A DNA stretch of 27,088 nt from positions 1-27,088 of the forward strand of contig DAOUEW010000389.1 in assembly GCA_034430275.1 (NCBI GenBank), written 5' to 3'. Positions 7,953-16,200 of this stretch are shown here, one piece after another. Each line of letters starts with the position of its first letter. The stretch's first letter is position 1. A program made the translations under genes and the position numbers. Origin of the DNA: JAUVXJ01 sp034430275. GTDB lineage: Bacteria; Chloroflexota; Anaerolineae; UBA7937; B3-Chlor. The notes below the pieces were generated by a model. That model was not told where the DNA came from and did not search any database. It saw nothing but the letters and a program-made list of their open reading frames with translations.

Positions 7953-9086
7953 TCATGGCGGGTGGTTCAGGAGGTCGTCCAGGGATCGAGCCACGCTCGC
8001 TGCGGCGTCGGGACGCGCTGCTCGCCTGGCCTGGTCCGACATGTGAAGCAGGCGTTGGTTCCCGTCCTGCACGAGGTCCCTCACGGCTGCTACCACGGTC
8101 TCAGTCGTTGGGGTCAGCAGCGCCGCGCCCGTGCGCGCCACCCACTCGCCGTTGCCCTCTTCTTGGCCCCGCAAGCCGCCGCTGATCAGCATGGGCAGGC
8201 CGCAGCAGAGGGCTTCGCTGATGGTGCTCGGGCCCGACTTGGTGATCAGGAGATCAGCGGTGTGCATCAGATCGGCCATGTTCTCGACGAAGCCCAGGAC
8301 GCGGGCAGGCACCTGCCACGAGATAGCCTCGAGGCGGCTCCGCAACGCCGCATTCCTCCCAGCGACGACGACCATCTGAACGGCGAGCCTGGCTTCGGCC
8401 ACTGCTCTGGCGATGGGGAATACGTTGCCCATTCCATCCCCGCCGCCAGCCACGAGTATGGTTAACCGGTCTTCGGCGAGGCCCAGTCGCGTCCTCAGTT
8501 CACCCTTGTCTCGAGTCAGATTGAGGAACTCCAGGCCGACGGGCATCCCGACGACCTTGACCTTCTCCGGCGAAAAGCCCGCCTCAAGCGCCGTTCGATG
8601 GGCGGAGTCTGTAGGTACCAGACAGAGGTCCACCGCCGGACAGAGCCACCAGTGGTGGATGTTGACTGGATCGGTGACGACGGTGACCACGGGCAGGTTG
8701 TTGCCGAGGCGCTGGCGCAGCCAGACCGGTATGTGATTGGCCCAGGGGTGGGTGGAGACGATGATGTCTGGCCTGGCGGTGGCCAAGATGCTGGCGAGCT
8801 TGCCAGAGGCCAGTGGGGAGACGATCCGCAAGATCACGGAGGAGCGAGAACGTCCGTTGGTGAGATGCCATACCAGACCCCACGCCCGCGGCAGTCGATT
8901 GACGACGGGACCGTAGAGGCGACCCGCGGCGTTCAGCGGGAATGGAAAGCCATCAGCCATGATGTCAGCCAGGCGGACCTCGTACCGGCCCGGGAACTGG
9001 TGCACAAGGGCAGCGTGTATGGCATCGGCGACGCTACGGTGGCCACCTCCGGAATCACAGGTCAGGATGAGCACTCTCCTGGTCAT
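7953..9086 (-). CDS. MGDG-synthase/MurG-type glycosyltransferase (377 aa)
   Basis: The N-terminus carries the MGDG-synthase motif ILTCDSGGGHRSVADAI (GGGH at 13-16), followed by a HPWANH stretch and VVTDPV, characteristic of UDP-sugar:diacylglycerol transferases (MGDG_synth family). The C-terminal half is a GT28-type nucleotide-sugar site: VAGGGDGMGN, VLGFVENMADLM, then TKSGPSTISEALCCGLPML. Length is normal for UgtP/MGD-like enzymes. It probably acts on the inner membrane face, adding a hexose to diacylglycerol or a related lipid; sugar and acceptor cannot be told. Its ATG lies 6 bases after the stop of the LPG-synthase-like gene, with no clear ribosome site, so translational coupling is likely. 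Confidence 0.9.
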   Translation of the reverse strand: MTRRVLILTCDSGGGHRSVADAIHAALVHQFPGRYEVRLADIMADGFPFPLNAAGRLYGPVVNRLPRAWGLVWHLTNGRSRSSVILRIVSPLASGKLASILATARPDIIVSTHPWANHIPVWLRQRLGNNLPVVTVVTDPVNIHHWWLCPAVDLCLVPTDSAHRTALEAGFSPEKVKVVGMPVGLEFLNLTRDKGELRTRLGLAEDRLTILVAGGGDGMGNVFPIARAVAEARLAVQMVVVAGRNAALRSRLEAISWQVPARVLGFVENMADLMHTADLLITKSGPSTISEALCCGLPMLISGGLRGQEEGNGEWVARTGAALLTPTTETVVAAVRDLVQDGNQRLLHMSDQARRAARPDAAASVARSLDDLLNHPP

Positions 9087-9092
9087 CGGCTG

Positions 9093-10085
9093 CTAGCGAG
9101 GGCGTTCGGCTTCGAGGTTGGTCTGGGGTTGGCCGCGAAGACCGTACCCCTCCCTGGAGAAGAGGACGTATCCCCAGAGAATGGGTACCAGGCGCATGGC
9201 ACGCATGAGGACGACGAAAGCAAGGGCCTGGCTGCTGGACACACCAAACACTCCCAGGGTGGTGATGGACAGGATCTCCAACATGCCCACGTTCCATGGG
9301 GGGTTGGGAATGGAGGCAGCCAGGGCGATGACGACGACGGGAAAGACGTAGGCAGTCAAGCCAAGAGGGATGAGGGCGGCTTCGCCCAGAAAGTAGAAGC
9401 TCACAACCAGGAGGAGCCACATAGGGACGGTGAGGATCAGTGCCGCCAGAGATCGGCCCCATTCGCGCATAGCTTGCACTCCCATCGTGAAGCGCTCGAG
9501 CATGCCGACCATGCGCTCAGCGAGCCTGGCTGACAGCCTTGCGGCCACGAGGCCGACGGCCTTTGCAGCCCAGTCACTTCGTGATAGAAGGAGGACAAGT
9601 ATCACTCCCCCCGTCAGCAAGACGAGTACGCCAGCCTGGGCCACGGTCTGGACCAGCGGCGGCAGAGGAACGATCCATAGGATCGCCAGCAGGAAGAGGA
9701 ACAGAACCAGGATGTCCCATAGCTTCTCCACGAAGATGGTCCCGAACGTGGCACTCTTGCTCCAACTCCCTTTCTGCCCCAAGACGATGGAGCGGAGCAG
9801 TTCACCAGTGCTGGCACCTATAATCTGGTTGCCGAAGTAGCCAATCAGAGTGACAGAGAAGAGCGTGCTCAGGGGAATGTGCCTCTCAGAGGGGAAGAGG
9901 TACCTCCAGCGGAGCGCCTTGACGAAGAAAAAGGCCATTTGGGCCACCAGGGCCGGAAGGAGGAAGGGGTAGCTGGCAGCGCTGAGGGTGTCGACCATCT
10001 GATGAAGATCGACCCTCACGAGGACCAGAGCGAGCAGGAGCAAGCCTATGACTGTGCCAATAATCAGTCTCGTCTTGTTGCTCAA
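9093..10085 (-). CDS. Lysylphosphatidylglycerol-synthase-like transmembrane protein (flippase-like, 330 aa)
   Basis: Several hydrophobic helices run through the protein, which begins MSNKTRLIIGTVIGLLLLAL and has the family landmarks: a YPFLLPALVAQ segment, an FFVKALRWRYLF stretch and GNQIIGASTGELLRS. These match the LPG_synthase_TM (AglD/MprF N-terminal, PF03706) family, whose members move or help modify membrane lipids. No catalytic aminoacyl-transfer domain is attached. The start is TTG at 10085, chosen because AGGAG lies about ten bases upstream and overlaps the stop of the preceding gene. Neighbours on both sides act on lipid or lipid-linked substrates, so a role in lipid or glycolipid translocation is plausible. 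Confidence 0.88.
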   Translation of the reverse strand: MSNKTRLIIGTVIGLLLLALVLVRVDLHQMVDTLSAASYPFLLPALVAQMAFFFVKALRWRYLFPSERHIPLSTLFSVTLIGYFGNQIIGASTGELLRSIVLGQKGSWSKSATFGTIFVEKLWDILVLFLFLLAILWIVPLPPLVQTVAQAGVLVLLTGGVILVLLLSRSDWAAKAVGLVAARLSARLAERMVGMLERFTMGVQAMREWGRSLAALILTVPMWLLLVVSFYFLGEAALIPLGLTAYVFPVVVIALAASIPNPPWNVGMLEILSITTLGVFGVSSSQALAFVVLMRAMRLVPILWGYVLFSREGYGLRGQPQTNLEAERPR

Positions 10086-10097
10086 AGGGCGGTGCTC

Positions 10098-11783
10098 CTA
10101 GCCGACATAGCCCAAGCCACGAAGTCGTTCTTTGATCTCCTCCTCATCCTCGACAGAGTACTGATCTTCCCCAGTCGGGCGATCGGAGTGCTCGTCCGTG
10201 TACTCCACGCCGACGGCGGACTGGAATTCGGGAGTGAAGGCCTCGGTGAGGATGCGGCCATCCATGTCCGAAGGAATGGGGATGCCCAGGAAGTACAATA
10301 TGGTGGGGGCGAGGTCTATGATACTGGCTCCTTCGAGACCCGCTCCTGCCTTGATGCCCTCGCCGGCAAGCAAAGCGAGGCCGTCAGGGCGGTGATGGCC
10401 GGCCATGCCGACGACAGGCTCCACAACGTGGGACGCGCCGAAGTCTGCGTGACCGAAGGCCATGTACTCCCAGTTTCTGGACTGCAGGACCAGGTCAGGG
10501 GCCTTGTCCACCAGGGGGCCGGAGTAGATCTCCTCCCGGCGATAGACCCTCTCCACGACTGGTTGACTCGTAGCAGGGTCGCGTATCTCCAGGGCGCGAG
10601 CGGTTATCTCGTCCCTCAGTTGATCGTACTCGCTGCCGGCCTGGACGATCCCTTGCGGCCGCTTGCCGACCTGGTTGATGTAGATCTGTCCGAAGCTGCC
10701 CACGGCGAAGGCCTTGGTGCGCGCCCAGTCCACATCCGCGAAGGAGAGGAAGAGGCGCTTCATGAGTCCGCCTCCCCCCTGGAATCGGAAGCGGCGACGG
10801 AGGAAGCCCAAGCGCAGCGTCTTGACCAGACGGAATACGCCCAGCGGGGTGAACCCAAGCGTGAAGAGGGCGTACTTCAACTGGGTCAATGGTCTCTTCT
10901 TGAGCTTCAGGAATCCGGTCTCCAGCAGCCAATTGTTGACCAGGAAGAAGCTGTGAACGGGTCCGAACCCGTGATCTGACATGACGACGACCAGATCCTC
11001 CGGGGCCAGCCTCTCCATGAGGCGACCCACTGCCTGGTCCAGCCTGCGGTGGAAGTCGACGACCAGGTGGCGGTATTTCCTGGCTCTCTCGGGGTCGTGG
11101 CGCGGATGAGTCTCGTCCAGCAGGCTCCAGACTTCATGCTGGAGCATGTCGTTGCTCCAGAAGAGGAGGAAAAAAAAGTCCCATTCCTTGTTGTCCAACA
11201 GGTACAGCGCCCCGTCCAGCCTCCGCTCCACGTCCTCGACCATGTCCGCGATGAACCGGTCTGTGAACTTGGTGGAGCGATATCTCTCATCGGGCAGCAA
11301 GGGGAAGCCGCCAACGGCCTGCTTCAGCTCTTCGGCCAGGGACAGTGGATAGGTGTAGTCGTCGCTGGCGGTGGGGGTCAGGAAGTCGCTGATCATGTAG
11401 CCGTTTACTTCTTCGGGTGGGTAGGTGACCGGCATGCCCACGATGCCGACTTTGCGGCCGGCAGCGTTGATAAGGTTCCAGATGGCTTGGGAGGCGCGCT
11501 GCTGAGGGCTGACGATGGAGATCTGGTAGCTGTTCTGGCGCGGATGGACGAAGTCCACCAGCCCGTGTTTGCCTGGGTTCTTGCCCGTGGCAAAGGAGGC
11601 CCAGGCCGAGGAACTGATGGGAGGAAGGGTGGTGGTGAGCACTCCCGAGGCACCCTCCTTCGTGATACGTTGGAGGGTGGGCATGGTGCCATCGTCGATC
11701 CAGGGACGGATGAGGTCGAAGGTGGCCCCGTCGAGGCCGATGACCATGACCTTGCGTTTCCCCGGATTCTGATGTATTGACAT
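10098..11783 (-). CDS. Alkaline phosphatase superfamily (type I phosphodiesterase/nucleotide pyrophosphatase) protein (561 aa)
   Basis: The fold and metal ligands of the alkaline-phosphatase superfamily can be followed: Asp18 in GLDGAT, a nucleophile within PPISSSAW (Ser57-59), Asp212 and His216 in SNDMLQHE, Asp270-His271 in MSDHGFGP, and the late His pair 463-464 in GHHRPDG. No signal peptide or membrane helix is evident, which suggests a cytoplasmic or peripheral enzyme. Family members hydrolyse phosphodiesters or phosphomonoesters; some transfer phospho-alcohols to glycolipids. It heads the lipid operon, followed after 12 bases by the LPG-synthase-like gene. ATG at 11783 has AGGGAGAG about ten bases upstream, and an extended -10 promoter lies just above it. 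Confidence 0.88.
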   Translation of the reverse strand: MSIHQNPGKRKVMVIGLDGATFDLIRPWIDDGTMPTLQRITKEGASGVLTTTLPPISSSAWASFATGKNPGKHGLVDFVHPRQNSYQISIVSPQQRASQAIWNLINAAGRKVGIVGMPVTYPPEEVNGYMISDFLTPTASDDYTYPLSLAEELKQAVGGFPLLPDERYRSTKFTDRFIADMVEDVERRLDGALYLLDNKEWDFFFLLFWSNDMLQHEVWSLLDETHPRHDPERARKYRHLVVDFHRRLDQAVGRLMERLAPEDLVVVMSDHGFGPVHSFFLVNNWLLETGFLKLKKRPLTQLKYALFTLGFTPLGVFRLVKTLRLGFLRRRFRFQGGGGLMKRLFLSFADVDWARTKAFAVGSFGQIYINQVGKRPQGIVQAGSEYDQLRDEITARALEIRDPATSQPVVERVYRREEIYSGPLVDKAPDLVLQSRNWEYMAFGHADFGASHVVEPVVGMAGHHRPDGLALLAGEGIKAGAGLEGASIIDLAPTILYFLGIPIPSDMDGRILTEAFTPEFQSAVGVEYTDEHSDRPTGEDQYSVEDEEEIKERLRGLGYVG

Positions 11784-11813
11784 TGCGTGACTCTCCCTTC
11801 ACAAACGGGAAGG

Positions 11814-11822
11814 ATTATACCA
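11814..11822 (-). promoter_or_regulatory. Extended -10 promoter of the lipid operon
   Basis: On the minus strand the sequence reads TGGTATAAT: a perfect TATAAT (11814-11819) with the TGn extension. No good -35 lies 17 bases upstream (AGCTAC), which is usual for extended -10 promoters. Transcription would start near 11807, leaving a leader of roughly 24 bases before the ATG at 11783. Confidence 0.6.
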
Positions 11823-11968
11823 TAGCAGAAGAGCGAGTAGCTACCTCTCTGTCAGGGCCCTGTGCAAGAAGAGGGGTGCGGTAGGCTGTGGCAGCCGGGG
11901 TCGGGCTGTCGCCTGGTAGACGAATTCTCCCTTCAGTGGTCAAGGGCGAGGACTCTGTCAGCAGTCAC

Positions 11969-12895
11969 TCAGTCTCGGGCAAGGCCCCGGAGGTGATTCA
12001 ACGTCCTCTCCAGGCCTTCGTCCAAGGGCACTAGCGGCTCCCAGCCGAGTTCTCTGCGAGCCTTGCTGGCATCAATGCAGATCTTGAAGGTCTCGCCCGG
12101 CTTGGGTGGACCGTAGGTAGGCTCGCGCGAGTAGCCGCTGATGCTGCTCATGGCGGTGAACAGCTCATTGACAGAGGTGCCGGCGCCGTTGCCTAGATTG
12201 TAGGTCTGGCCCTGGAGTGTATCCTGGACCAGGAGGTTCGCTCGTACGACGTCGGACACGTAGAGAAAATCGCGCTCCTGTTCGCCACTGCCATTGATGA
12301 CCACCGGTTCCCCTCGTACCATTTGTCGTCCAAAGATGGCGACCACGCCTCCTTCTCCGAACGGATCCTGGCGGGGTCCGTAGACGTTGGGATAGCGGAG
12401 AATGGCATAGCGGAGGCCGTAGGCGCGGCCATAGAAGGCCAAGTATCTCTCTACCGTCAGCTTGCTCACTCCGTAGGGAGAGATGGGGTTGAGGGGGTGC
12501 TGCTCGTCGCACGGAAGATAGGTGGGCTCGCCGTACACCGCACCACCCGTGGAGGCGTAGAGGAAGCCGCTGACCCCGAATTGCCTGGCGCATTCCAGCA
12601 GGTTCAGGGAACCGAGGACGTTGACCTCGGCATCGTGGCGAGGATCGGCTACTGAGAGGCGTACGTCGGCGTGGGCGGCATGGTGGTTGATCAGCTCGGG
12701 CCTCTCCAGGCCAAGGACCTCGCTCAACTCAGGGCTTCTGATGTCCAGTTCGTAGAGCTTCGCCTGCGGATTGACGTGGTCCCTCTTGCCGGTGGATAGA
12801 TCATCAACGACCGCCACGCTGTGACCTTCCTCGATCAGAGCGTCCACCACGTGGGAGCCTATGAACCCGGCTCCGCCTGTGACCAGAATCTTCAA
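11969..12895 (-). CDS. NAD-dependent sugar epimerase/dehydratase, UDP-glucose 4-epimerase-like (308 aa)
   Basis: A Rossmann GGAGFIG motif at residues 7-13, a DDLSTG turn at 31-36, HHAAHADV, STGGAVYGE and the catalytic Tyr141-x3-Lys145 (PYGVSK) mark an extended short-chain dehydrogenase of the GalE-like group. It should interconvert nucleotide sugars in the cytoplasm; substrate is not predictable from these motifs. The start is TTG at 12895: AGGAGG lies 8 bases upstream, and the promoter at 12915-12943 overlaps the codons that a further-upstream start would need. The next gene on the strand, after 185 bases, is the head of the lipid operon, so its product may supply the activated sugar for the glycosyltransferase; that link is inference. 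Confidence 0.9.
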   Translation of the reverse strand: MKILVTGGAGFIGSHVVDALIEEGHSVAVVDDLSTGKRDHVNPQAKLYELDIRSPELSEVLGLERPELINHHAAHADVRLSVADPRHDAEVNVLGSLNLLECARQFGVSGFLYASTGGAVYGEPTYLPCDEQHPLNPISPYGVSKLTVERYLAFYGRAYGLRYAILRYPNVYGPRQDPFGEGGVVAIFGRQMVRGEPVVINGSGEQERDFLYVSDVVRANLLVQDTLQGQTYNLGNGAGTSVNELFTAMSSISGYSREPTYGPPKPGETFKICIDASKARRELGWEPLVPLDEGLERTLNHLRGLARD

Positions 12896-12914
12896 GACAG
12901 CTTCCTCCTGGGGT

Positions 12915-12943
12915 ATTATAGTCTGGCGCCGTGTGTAGGTCAA
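12915..12943 (-). promoter_or_regulatory. Near-consensus sigma70 promoter of the epimerase gene
   Basis: On the minus strand TTGACC (12938-12943) and TATAAT (12915-12920) are separated by exactly 17 bases. Transcription would start near 12908, so the leader is very short and the AGGAGG at 12904-12909 lies at or about its 5' end. The promoter sits inside the codons of any start upstream of TTG 12895, which argues against those starts. Confidence 0.8.
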
Positions 12944-12987
12944 TGGGCTACGCGCCGAGGTTGTGGGGTGCGGGCGCAGCTCGGATG

Positions 12988-13209
12988 CCGTTGATCGCTC
13001 GAGCCGACGTGTCGGTGAACGAGGGAGTGCCCGTGATCGCCGTGAATCAGATCCAGGTAGGGGAGATGGGACTACCCGATTTCGTCCGGTTTGAGTTGGA
13101 GAGTCAACTGAACAGGCTTCTCGCGCAGAGAGGGGGCGAGCTGCCCGTGCTCATCGAGGAGACGGAGCTATCCGATGGGCGATTGACTGTCGGCGGCAAC
13201 ATATACTAG
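12988..13209 (+). pseudogene. C-terminal remnant of a DUF2993/LmeA-like lipid-binding protein family
   Basis: A plus-strand frame reads from about 12988 to a TAG at 13209. It contains VAVNQIQVGEMGLPDF-like segments: VIAVNQIQVGEMGLPDFVRF, then a helix with LESQLNRLLAQ, and the ending LPVLIEETELSDGRLTVGG. This pattern (beta strand, LPxF turn, helix, LPVxIE...DGxLTVxG end) is what I recall from the C-terminus of DUF2993/LmeA-like tubular lipid-binding proteins. Those proteins are usually several times longer and exported; here there is no signal peptide or N-terminal domain, and an in-frame stop lies just upstream (12919-12921). It therefore looks like the tail of a lost gene. A short functional protein cannot be excluded. 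It faces the HD-GYP gene end to end. Confidence 0.5.
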
Positions 13210-13265
13210 GCGCACAGGCCGAGTACGATGGCTGCTGCGTGGATCGAGGGTGGCCCGCTGCTGGG

Positions 13266-16200
13266 TCATGAAGGCGGGCCTAGCTTACTCTGTAGGTCGA
13301 ATCCTTTTTCTCTGAAGAGCCTGAGACAAGCTTTCACCACTTGACGGTCATACAGGGTGCCAGCCTGCTCCTCGATCTCTGCTAGAGCTTCATCTATGCC
13401 GTGGGCCGGTCGGTAGGGTCGGTCGGAGGCCATGGCCTCCACGACGTCGGCCACCGCCAGGATCCTGGCCTCCAAATGGATCTCCCCCTTTGCGAGCCCG
13501 TGGGGATATCCCGAGCCATCCATTCTCTCGTGGTGCTGGAGTACGACGCTGGCTACGGGCCAGTGGAACTCTACCGTGGACAGAATGTCGTATGCGGTCT
13601 GGGGATGTGTCCTGATCATTTGTAGTTCGATATCGGTCAGTCTAGTCGGTTTGCTGAGGATCTCGGCGGGGATGTGTATCTTCCCGATGTCGTGCACCAA
13701 GCCTGCCCTGTGGATGCCCTGGATCTGTGTCTCGGAGAGGCCGATTTCGCCGGCGATGGCGCAGGCGAGGTTAGCCACACGCTGCTGGTGGCCTGCTGTG
13801 TAGGGATCCCTGGCCTCGGCCAATGCCGCCAGCGCATTGACAGTTCCCTCCAGGGTGCTTCTGAGCGTCAGGTAGCTTCGCTGCAACTCCTCCTGGGCGC
13901 GCTTGCGCTCCGTGACGTCGCGGATGATACCGCGGTATCCCAGGATGTTTCCGTCTGCGTCCAGCCACAGTGTGGAGGAGGTCAAGGCATCTATGAGCGT
14001 GCCGTCGGGCCTGGCCAGTTTGACCTCGTAGTCCCGCACCGAGCCCTTCTCTTCCATTTCTGCCTGGAGCTTGGCTCTGGCGTTGGGCTGTGCGTACAGA
14101 TCCTCCATGTTGAGGTGCACCAGGTCTTCTCTGTCGATGCAGAACAGGCTCAGGAAAGACTCGTTAACGTCAACGAGTGCGCCGTCTCGGGAGGTGATGA
14201 AGACGGCATCTCGCGAGTCCTTGAACAGACTACGGTACCTTTCCTCGCTCTCCCTGAGGGCCTCTTCGGCTCGTTCACGTTCGACCAATTCGCGCTGAGC
14301 AGCCTGGTAGAGTTGGGCATTCTGGATCGCTATGCTTACCTGGTGGGCCAAGGAGGAGAGGAGTCCGAGGTCTGATCCAGTGAGCGGCGAGACGGCGGTT
14401 GATTCCACGTTGAGGACGCCGAGCACCTGATCGTCCTTCTTTATGGGCGCGGTGATCTCTGAGACCACTCCCTGGGCAGCGGCGAGGAAGTCTGGGTCCT
14501 TGGTGATATCGGGGAGCAATTCAGCCTCGCCAGTGCGTGCGACACGGCCGATGACCCCTCTACTCAGGGGGATGAAGTCGATAACGTAGGCGGGATCGTA
14601 TCCTATCTCCGCGCCCAGGCGCAGACCCTCCTGCTCCATGGTGTATATGCTTACCATGTCAAACCCAAAGGCTGAAGCTAGCTTCTCCACCACTGTTTGA
14701 AAGATTTGGCCCGGTTCCAGCGAGGAGTTGACCAGGCGAGAGATCTCTTGCAAGGTCTGGCTCTCCTTGAGCCTGCGCTCGGTCTCTTCATACAGGCGTG
14801 CGTTCTCGACCGCGATGGCGGCCTGATCGGCCAGCAAGGTGAGCACGCGCAGTTCGTCCTGGTCGAAGGTGTGGGGTTCGAGAAACGCGACGTTGAATAC
14901 CCCCACAACTTTATCAGCTCGCTTCAGGGGGAACCCCGCGATGGCCTCCATCATGGTGTCCTGGTCCACCATGTCGGCGAACAGCGGATGTGACCTGGCC
15001 TTGTTGATGATCACAGGTTCGCCGCGTTTGGCGACGTTGGCGGTGAGGCCATTCTCGCGGACGTCCTTGAATAGAACCCTCTCGAGCCCAGGGGACCACG
15101 CACCGGACCCGAAGGTGAAGGACCTCGCCTCTTCGTCGCAGAGAAAGATGTGGGCGTCGCTGGCCCCGACTAGTGTCACGGAGCTCCTGACAATGGTGTC
15201 CAGAACGGTGTCCACATCGAGGGAGTGCGTGAGCTGAAGACTAATCTCCCGCAGCGCCGCGAGTTCCGTGACCCTCCTCTCGGTCGCAGCGACGGTTCGG
15301 GCGTTCTGGATGGCGATGGCAGCCTGGTTCGCGAACAGGGTGGCTAGATTGACGTCGCTGTCATCAAAGGGCTGCGACACTGGACGGTCAATGGTCAGGG
15401 CTCCCAGGAGTTGGTCACCTCGCAGTAGGGGCACCCCGATGACGGAGCCCACTGGCTGGCTTGCCCACTGCGGAGAGCGTGCTTCCCAGGTAGAATAGTG
15501 TCCCACGATGACGGGCTTCTTGCTCCGCCCTACGCGACCGACCGCGCCCTCGCCAAGAGCGTGTCTCGTGCCGATCAAGGCCTCGTCATAGCCGTAAACC
15601 GCATTCAGCACCAGCTCCTCGCTCTGGGGATCGAAGAGGTCGATGGCACCAGCCTGTGCATCCAGCAACTGGGCGGCCACGCGTACGATAGTGGGAAGCA
15701 CTTCTGCCAGGTCGGTCTTGGCGACGACCTCAAGGGAGACATCTTGTAGGGCGGCCAGTTGCCGGATCGTGTGTTCCCGTTGGCCGAAGAGGCGGGCGTT
15801 CTGAATGCCGATGGCTGCCTGGTTAGCAAAGAGGCTTGCGACCCGCAAATCCCTGTCGCTAAATACGCGATCCAGGTTGTTGTCATCGACGAAGAAGGCT
15901 CCCAAGAGAGAGTCTCCTTGCCTGATGGGAACGGCCAGCGTGTTGCAGGTGGGCTCGTCCTCGAAGTGAGGAGATCTGCCTTCCCAGCTACGGTAGTCTC
16001 TCACCAGCACAGGTTCTCCGCTCTCAGCGACTCTGCCGCAGGCCCCTTCTCCCAAGGCCAGTCTGGTCCCTTTGCGCTCTCTGGTATGTCCCTGCTCGGC
16101 AATGAGCTCCAGATCTTGGCGCTGGGAGTCGTAGAGATACAGGCCACCGGCGTTGGCCTCGAGTAGATCCATGGCCCTCTGCACGATGGTGTCCAGTAGT

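Noticed and set aside
9879..10979. Long plus-strand open frame of about 366 codons
   Set aside because: It runs antisense to the phosphatase-superfamily and flippase-like genes, which have clear family motifs; it has none and is explained by high GC.
11049..11780. Plus-strand open frame of about 243 codons
   Set aside because: Antisense shadow of the phosphatase-superfamily gene.
13252..13280. GGCCCGC/GCGGGCC inverted repeat between convergent genes as a terminator
   Set aside because: Seven-base stem with a 15-base loop, no U-run, and half of it lies in the end of the HD-GYP coding sequence; too weak to call.
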